Of a stretch of 26,516 nt of DNA, positions 20,811 to 26,516 are shown piece by piece. Numbering within the stretch: position 1 is the first letter of the stretch; every line of letters begins with the position of its first letter. The notes under the pieces were generated by a model. It searched no databases and was not told the DNA's origin. It was given only the letters and a program-made list of their open reading frames with translations. The DNA comes from Byssothecium circinans (taxonomy: Eukaryota; Ascomycota; Dothideomycetes; Pleosporales; Massarinaceae): NCBI GenBank assembly GCA_010015675.1, contig ML977005.1, positions 197,425 through 223,940 on the forward strand, in the 5' to 3' direction. A program made the position numbers and the translations under genes.

Positions 20811-22091
20811 ATATATTAAGTATACCTTATAAAGAAACTCTAGGAAGGATTTCTACAAAGAAATAACCTAATAATAAAGCACGCTTGCCTATTATAGACA
20901 GCCTATTACAAGAACAACTACCTAATGCACCTATCTAAGAAATAAGGAGTAGGTTAGTTTCTAATAAAACTTAGAAAGTTAAAAAACTAGGATACTACTA
21001 GGGATAGAGTTACGCTAGTAAGAGTATTCCTATAATAACTCTATATAATATATAACACTTAGAGCTACTAATTTACTAATTAAAAGTAGAGGTGCACGTA
21101 CACAGATATAGGCTTATAGCACTTATAGATAGTAGAGCTGTATAGATAATTATCTCCCTATAAGTAGTTAAGAAGTTTAATATACCCTATTAAGATAAGA
21201 AGCGTCTAATATAAGTAGTATTAGCTAATAATAGACTAATATCCTACAGTAATAGATTCTTAAGATTAGAAACCTAAGAAGTATTATTCTATATACTTAG
21301 AATTAAGGATATAATATCTCTTAACATTATAAATCTTAGTAAAGAAGATATATTAATTAGATATAATTAGCTTAGGAAGCACAATCCTGCTATTAATTAG
21401 TAGAAAGGAATAATATTTAGCTAAGAACCTACGCGCAAGGTTACTAGAATACGTTGTAAAAGATTAAGCCTAGTAATCTAAAGCTTACCTAGTTAAACTA
21501 GATAGATTAGTAAGATATTACTTTATAAGATTAAAAAGATCTATAAAAAGGACCCTTTACAAATAAGAGTTATTTAGATATAGAGAGTTACGCCTATAAA
21601 GGATAAACCCTAACCTATAATACTACTAGAATATAAGGAGTTTTAAGATCTATTTAAGGAATAAGATAAAACTATATTACTAGAATACTAGGAATAGGAT
21701 TATAAAATTTACCTAAAAGAAGGCGTAAAGCTACGCCCTAGACTAATATATCTACTTATATAAGACTAGTAGAAGGAACTATAGACCTATATTAAAAAGA
21801 ATATAAAGTAAAAATATATATAAGAGAGTATAAGCTTAATAGCTTTACTAATTCTCTTTATTCTAAAGAAAAATAGAAAGCTGTAACTTTATATAGATTT
21901 TAGATAGCTTAACTACGTTATAAGGAAGAACTATTACCTTTTTCCTTTAATTTAGAAACTTATAGACCGCCTTTAGGGAGTTAAATAAATTATAAAATTT
22001 AATATGCGAGATAGATTCTATTAAATACGAATAGCTAAGGGCTATAAATAGCTAATAGCTTTTAAGACTTAGTATAGTCTATATAAATATA
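20811..22091 (+). pseudogene. pol: pol of copy G, protease and RT N-terminal part
   Basis: The frame is -1 relative to gag. The start is approximate: the MSNTP start of B is read here as ILSIP. Protease DSG is DSR (21128-21136), followed by an IISL motif. The RT fingers and palm are readable (IDFR at about 21893-21904, FNM for the first catalytic Asp at about 22000). Stops sit at Gln and Trp codons. Fot1-like E interrupts the RT at the Tyr-Lys-Tyr segment before the NA(P/L)(A/T)F motif. Confidence 0.87.
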
Positions 22092-23935
22092 ATGTAAAGC
22101 ACTATCAAGATAGCTACACTATCAAGATAGCTACTTTTCCTTAGTAATACTAACTTACTTAACTTTATCATTATTATCGTCCGCATTACTACTTAATATA
22201 ATAAACTAAGTACTAGCCTCTAACTTAGAAGAACCCTTTTTATCTACTTGACATATTCTCACGTTATGCCTAGCCTTCCTACAGTTGCCGTAGTGGCGAA
22301 TACCTAGTTATTATATCTTATACTTACTCTCTACCCTTGCCCTTTTATAGTTCTAAACTATTCCTAATGGTTTAGAACTATTCTAGTCTGCTATAAGACT
22401 ATACTCTATAGTACTACCCTTCTAAAGATACTTACACTTACGTGTTTTTCGCTTAGTTACTACTATAAGTTACTATTTAAGCTCTTTAATACGCGCCTTT
22501 ATAAGCGCTATATTATGCAGCACTAATTTAGTGCCTTTAACGAGCTGCGAAAGCCTATCCTACGCTATTTATAGTAACTAAGTAATAGAATTACGTATAA
22601 ACTTTAACTATAAGCTAAATTCGCGTGTATTACTTAGAGTTCTTAATAGCTATAGCGTCTCTAGTAGTAGGGGTCCTAGTAGGATACGTATACGCATATT
22701 AAAGTAATTAAGTACTACCTACGCGTTTAGAGGGACTAGCCCTATTGCCTTAAAGGCTTTTTAATAGTTCTAAACTATAAACACGCTTAAAAACGCGTCT
22801 TTAAAAGCTAGTAGGAACGCTTCCTTATTAACGTAAAAAACGCGCTGTTACGCTAAGCCCTAAATGATATTAGAGTACTTACGCTTAAGTAGTGAGAATA
22901 ATACTATATTAAGTAGCTAGAGGATGTATAACGAGTATAGTAGCATACAAAGCGTAAGGATCTTATTATTATAATAATAATCTTTAAAATTTTAATTAAG
23001 GTAGCTTTTATAGCCATCTAAAATTAGTAACTAATAGACGCTAATAGTTCTCACCTTTGTATACGCGTTAAAGTGCTTTAACTACGCGAGACTAAGCTTA
23101 TTAGTCATCTATCTATTCTCTAAGACTAAGAGCTTTTAATTGCGTAGTATATTAGCTTCCTAGTACTATAAAGAGATATAGACGCGTCCTTTATATATAA
23201 TAAATAGTAATGTACTATTTAAATATATACTCTAGATGTCTATTACCCACTCCTGATCGCCTAGCTAAACTATTGTAGGCCTTTCTCGCTTCTCTAAGCT
23301 AGTAACTACTTTTATAGAGCTAATAATACCTATCTAAAAGCTAGTCTTATTAAAGTTATGTATATTGTTATCATGTACGCTATACTTTGCTTTAGTATCT
23401 TATATAAGCTTAAACTACGCGCTAGCTACCTTAGGATCCTCCTATCGAGCTTTTTAATAGTCCTTTAAATAGTTCTAGGCTATTTGTAATAGTTCTAAAT
23501 AGTTTACGAACTATTCTACCTAGTTAACGCCTACCTTTTTACTACCCTACTCGCGTAGTAGTTTATTCGCCATATCTAACACTTTGCTTAACGTAGGCGT
23601 AAATCCTTACAAATTAAGGTTAAGGATATATTAGATAAGCGTGTCCTCTTTAGTTAGGAATAGTTTTGAATAGTTTAGAACTATATTTAGTTAAAAGGTA
23701 ATTCCGTTAATGCAGTTAGAGAAGCTTTAATAACGAACGTTAAAAGCTTTAGCAGCGCGTCAGAGGCTTATAAATTAGCCTAAATGGTAAGCTTGAAGGG
23801 CAAGCTCAATCCTGCCTTCTTGTTAAATAAGTAACGCGTTTGTTAGTTAAGGTATTTCGTGATAAGTGTAGTGTTAGTATTACTAAGGAAAAGTAGCTAT
23901 CTTAATAGTGTGGCTATCTTGATAGTGCTTTACGT
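22092..23935 (-). mobile_element. Fot1/pogo-like element E (1844 bp)
   Basis: Full-length, opposite in orientation to G. The left end is ATGTAAAGCACTATCAAGAT and the right end is ATCTTGATAGTGCTTTACGT, with TA at 22090-22091 and 23936-23937. Each TIR holds two CACTATCAAGATAGCTA-type units exactly 17 bp apart. Confidence 0.92.
22155..23855 (-). pseudogene. Fot1-like transposase E
   Basis: One frame of 566 codons plus stop with no net frameshift. The start is ATA 23853-23855 (ATG lost). Domains in order: psq HTH (EGRIELALQAYHLG), CENP-B HTH (about 23660-23520), core motifs IHNFNKTSF (Asn, 23355-23357 region), LILDGYKS (Asp kept) and LQLLNIVLFS (Asn), and a C-terminal knuckle near 22260-22300 (GNCRKARHNVRIC; first Cys now Tyr). 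Stops at Gln codons. The best template for the family's length in this window. Confidence 0.88.
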
Positions 23936-23937
23936 TA

Positions 23938-25227
23938 TAGTTATACCCTTTAGACTAATAAACGCGCTTACAATATTCTAGGCGCTTATTAATAAAGCAC
24001 TTTATAAATACTTAGACATTTTTATAACTATATACCTAGATAATATACTAGTATATACCTTAGGAACACTTAAAAATTATATTAAATATATTAAGAAAGT
24101 ACTTAGAAAGCTTAGGGAGTATTAATTGCCCCTATAGCTAGAGAAATATAAATTTTACGTTATAGAGATAGACTACTTAGAATTTATCGTCTTATAAGAA
24201 AGTATTGCTGTAGACCTAAAGAACGTTGAAACTATAAGAGTATAGCTAAAACCTAAGATAGTAAAAGACATATAATCCTTCCTAGAATTTACTAAATTCT
24301 ACTATAAGTTTATTATAGGATACTTAAAAACTATAGCGCCTCTTATAGAGATTACTAAGAAGGATTACAAGGAATTTAAATAGGGAATAGAATAGTAGAA
24401 ACCCTTTAAGAAGCTTAAAGAGTTATTTTTATTAGCCCCTATATTATAGATATATAACCTAGAATAGCTACTAAGGGTAGAGACGGATGCGTTAGACTAC
24501 ACCCTAGGAGCGATACTCTTATAGTAGGGTAAAGATAAAAAGTAGAGACTAGTATTCTACTACTCTTAGAAGTTCTTAAGAGTAGAACTTAACTATAATA
24601 TTTATAATAAGAAACTACTAGCGATAGTAGATGCCTTTAAATAGTAATAAGCCTAGCTAGTAGGCGCTAAATACTAGGTAGAGGTATATTTAGATTACTA
24701 GAAGCTAATAAGTTTTATAATAACTAAAAAACTTAACTAATAATAGGTTAGATAGGCTAAAATAATAGTAGACTATAATTTTAAGGTATACTATCGCCTA
24801 GGATTGCTAAACGGAGTAGCAGACGCTCTTAGCTAAAGATCTAACCTTTAAGAAATAGACTAACCTATTACGTACGACGTAGTCCTACAAAAGGATAGAG
24901 ATAGTAGTATAGGCTATAATTAACCTTAATTAACTAAGGTAGCTAGGATTAATTACCAGGGACTAAAGGTATATAATTTTATAGATTATAGTCGCTTAAC
25001 CTTAGAATAAAGGGAAGAATATAACTTAGTTAAGCACCTTAGGGCGGGACTACCCTAGGATAAAGAGTAATAAATTATACTATATAAAGCTTATATACTA
25101 ACCTTAATATAAAAGCTATATAAGTCTAAGGAATATAGATACCCTAGGATTAATAAAATAGTTTAATAACTTTTAAACGAGTACTTAATACTTAATGTAT
25201 AAAAAGTAGTTTAAAACGCGATAGGTA
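23938..25227 (+). pseudogene. pol: pol of copy G, RT C-terminal part to integrase start
   Basis: Resumes RT at IV.PF. The catalytic box is YLDN (24033-24044; the second Asp lost, where A lost the first and B lost neither). RNase H has ETDALDYTLGAIL (about 24478-24515). A connection region and the beginning of the integrase zinc domain (LYKSKEYRYPR, first His now Tyr) follow, then Fot1-like F at 25228. Protease Asp to RT second Asp is 1068 nt after subtracting E and one TA. Confidence 0.87.
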
Positions 25228-26380
25228 ATGTAAAGTACTATCAAACTACCTACACTATTAAACTACTTAACTTTCCTTAGCAACACTAACTTACTTAACT
25301 TTATTGTTATTATCGTCTACATCACTACTTAATATAATAAACTAAGTACTAGCTTCTAACTTAGAAAAACCCTCTTTATTAGCTTAATATGTTCTTGCGT
25401 TATACCTAGCCTTACCGCAGTTACCGCAGTAGCAAACATCTAGTTATTATACTTCGCGTTTACCCTCTACCTTCACCCTCTTATAGTTTTAAATAGTTTT
25501 TAATAGTTTAAAACTATTCTAGTTTACTATAAGACCATACTCTATAGTGCTACCCTTTTAAATATACTTGCGCTTGCGTGTTTTACGCTTAGTTACTACT
25601 GCAAGTTGCTTTTTAAGCTCTTTAATACGCGCCTTTATAAGTGTAGTGTTATATAGCACTAACTTAGTACCTTTAATAAGCTATAAAAGCTTATCCTACG
25701 CCATTTATAGTAACTAAGTAATAGAATTACGTATAAACTTTAACTAGAAGCTAAATTTACGTATATTACTTAGAGTCCTTAATAGCTATAGCGTCTCTAG
25801 TAGTAGAGGTCCTAGTAGAGTGCGTATACGTATATTAAAGTAATTAAGTACTACCTACGCGTTTAAAGGAACTAGCCTTATTACCTTAAAAGCTTTTTTA
25901 TAGTTCTAAACTATAAACATGCTTAAAAACGCGTTTTTAAAGGCTAGTAGGAACGCTTCCTTATTAACGTAAAAAACGCACTATTGCGCTAAGCCCTAAA
26001 CGATCTTAAAGTACTTATACTTAAGTAGCGAGAATAATACTACATTAAGCGGCTAGAGGATGTGTAACAAGTATAGTAGTATATAAAGTGTAAAAATCTT
26101 ATTATTATAATAATAATCCTTAAAATCTTAATTTAGGTAGCTTTCGTGGCTATCTAAAATTAGCAACTAATAGACGCTAACAGTTCTCGCCTTTATATGC
26201 GCGTTAAAGTGCTTTAACTACGTAAAACTAAGCTTATTAGTCGTCTATCTATTCTCTAAAACTAAGAGCTTCTAATTGCGCAGTATATTAGCTTCCTAGT
26301 ACCACGAAGAGATATAGACGCGTCCTTTATATATAATAAATAGTAGGGTAAATGTACTATTTAAATATATACTCTAGATA
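25228..26380 (-). mobile_element. Fot1/pogo-like element F, partial
   Basis: The 3' end of a minus-strand copy: terminus ATGTAAAGTACTATCAAACT with TA at 25226-25227. It runs to 26380, where element J is inserted at TA (26379-26380). The rest lies beyond the window. Confidence 0.88.
25291..26378 (-). pseudogene. Fot1-like transposase F, C-terminal part
   Basis: Same stop position and frame as E (TAA at 25291-25293). Visible: the second core Asp (LILDSHES), the third motif LQPLNVVLFS (Asp to Asn), and a CCHC-type knuckle with the first two Cys intact (CGNCGKARYNARTY). It is less eroded than C or D at these sites. The N-terminal part is beyond the J insertion. Confidence 0.85.
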
Positions 26381-26516
26381 ACGTATTCCCCATCGAGCGC
26401 GCCAAAATTCCTTGGCAGGAAAATCAAACATTCAACCTTTAATAACGATTTAAATACTAGAGCTATAAAGCTGAAATTTTAAATATAGATATATATAATA
26501 TAGATTTAAAGGATTA
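26381..26516 (+). mobile_element. TIR element J, left end
   Basis: Begins ACGTATTCCCCATCGAGCGC directly after TA in the middle of F, whose sequence is continuous at this place in E (CTCTAGATGTCTATT). It shares its terminal 60 bp or so with 645-707. The remaining bases are AT-rich with no coding potential. Family assignment to Tc1/mariner rests on the TA target only. Confidence 0.65.

Larger units (their letters stand above)
16320..25227 (+). mobile_element. Ty3/Gypsy chromovirus G, interrupted by C, E and F
   Basis: Plus-strand copy of the A/B family: 5' LTR, gag, pol to the integrase zinc region. It continues beyond F outside the window, so its 3' LTR is not seen. The probable target duplication is CCTTA (16315-16319), untestable here. 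Removing C and E with one TA each restores reading frames identical in spacing to A and B. Heavily RIP-degraded. Confidence 0.9.

Noticed and set aside
1..26516. Mitochondrial or bacterial origin because of the AT-richness
   Set aside because: Chromodomain integrase, Fot1-like transposases and CpA-to-TpA decay with islands of ordinary composition indicate fungal nuclear heterochromatin.
1..26516. In-frame TAG/TAA read as Gln (an alternative genetic code)
   Set aside because: Trp codons, Cys/His ligands, Asp catalytic residues and ATG starts are altered as well, and the same positions are intact in sibling copies. Mutation explains all of these; recoding explains only the Gln sites.
1..26516. 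tRNA or rRNA genes
   Set aside because: No cloverleaf with a recognisable T-loop and no rRNA-like segment was noticed on either strand by eye. A covariance-model search was not possible.

Overview
No intact host gene is visible. The window is AT-rich, mutationally degraded repeat DNA of the kind found in filamentous ascomycetes (Pezizomycotina). Two transposon classes can be read through the damage: Ty3/Gypsy chromoviruses (gag-pol, integrase with a chromodomain, LTRs) and Fot1/pogo-like Tc1-mariner elements. CpA and TpG are depleted and TpA is in excess. Stops fall where Gln or Trp codons are expected, Cys and His ligands have become Tyr, Asp has become Asn, and ATG starts have become ATA. 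This is the signature of repeat-induced point mutation (RIP). The species cannot be named from this sequence.

Layout. 1-783 and 13543-13737 are the two sides of a fold-back (long inverted repeat) element, called X here. X is split by a minus-strand Gypsy composite at 784-13542 flanked by the 5-bp direct repeat AGTAT. The composite holds two chromovirus copies: B (5' LTR 13085-13542, gag, pol, and a 170-bp stub of its 3' LTR at 784-953) and A (3' LTR 954-1442, an antisense ORF, pol to 5937). A second fold-back element, Y (5938-7140), sits exactly where A and B are each truncated. Y has two 245-bp arms that are identical by eye and seven small palindromes in its loop.

To the right are a Fot1-like copy, K, with clean unmutated ends that is mostly an 865-bp assembly gap (13800-14751); a 5'-truncated Fot1-like copy, D (14754-16036); and the first 217 bp of another, H (16103-16319). 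H is cut by a third, plus-strand chromovirus, G (16320 onward). G is itself interrupted three times by Fot1-like elements at TA sites: C (18531-20380) in gag, E (22092-23935) in the reverse transcriptase and F (25228 onward) in the integrase. F is interrupted at 26380 by a further TIR element, J, which runs off the window.

Combining the copies, the chromovirus has gag (about 706 codons, CCHC zinc knuckle), then pol in the -1 frame (about 1260 codons: protease, RT, RNase H, integrase, chromodomain), then an antisense ORF between pol and the 3' LTR. The Fot1-like element is about 1.85 kb and encodes a transposase of about 566 residues (psq-type HTH, CENP-B-type HTH, DDD core, C-terminal CCHC knuckle). 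Its TIRs carry a motif duplicated at 17-bp spacing. All readable copies look dead. K could be recent, but its body is unsequenced here.
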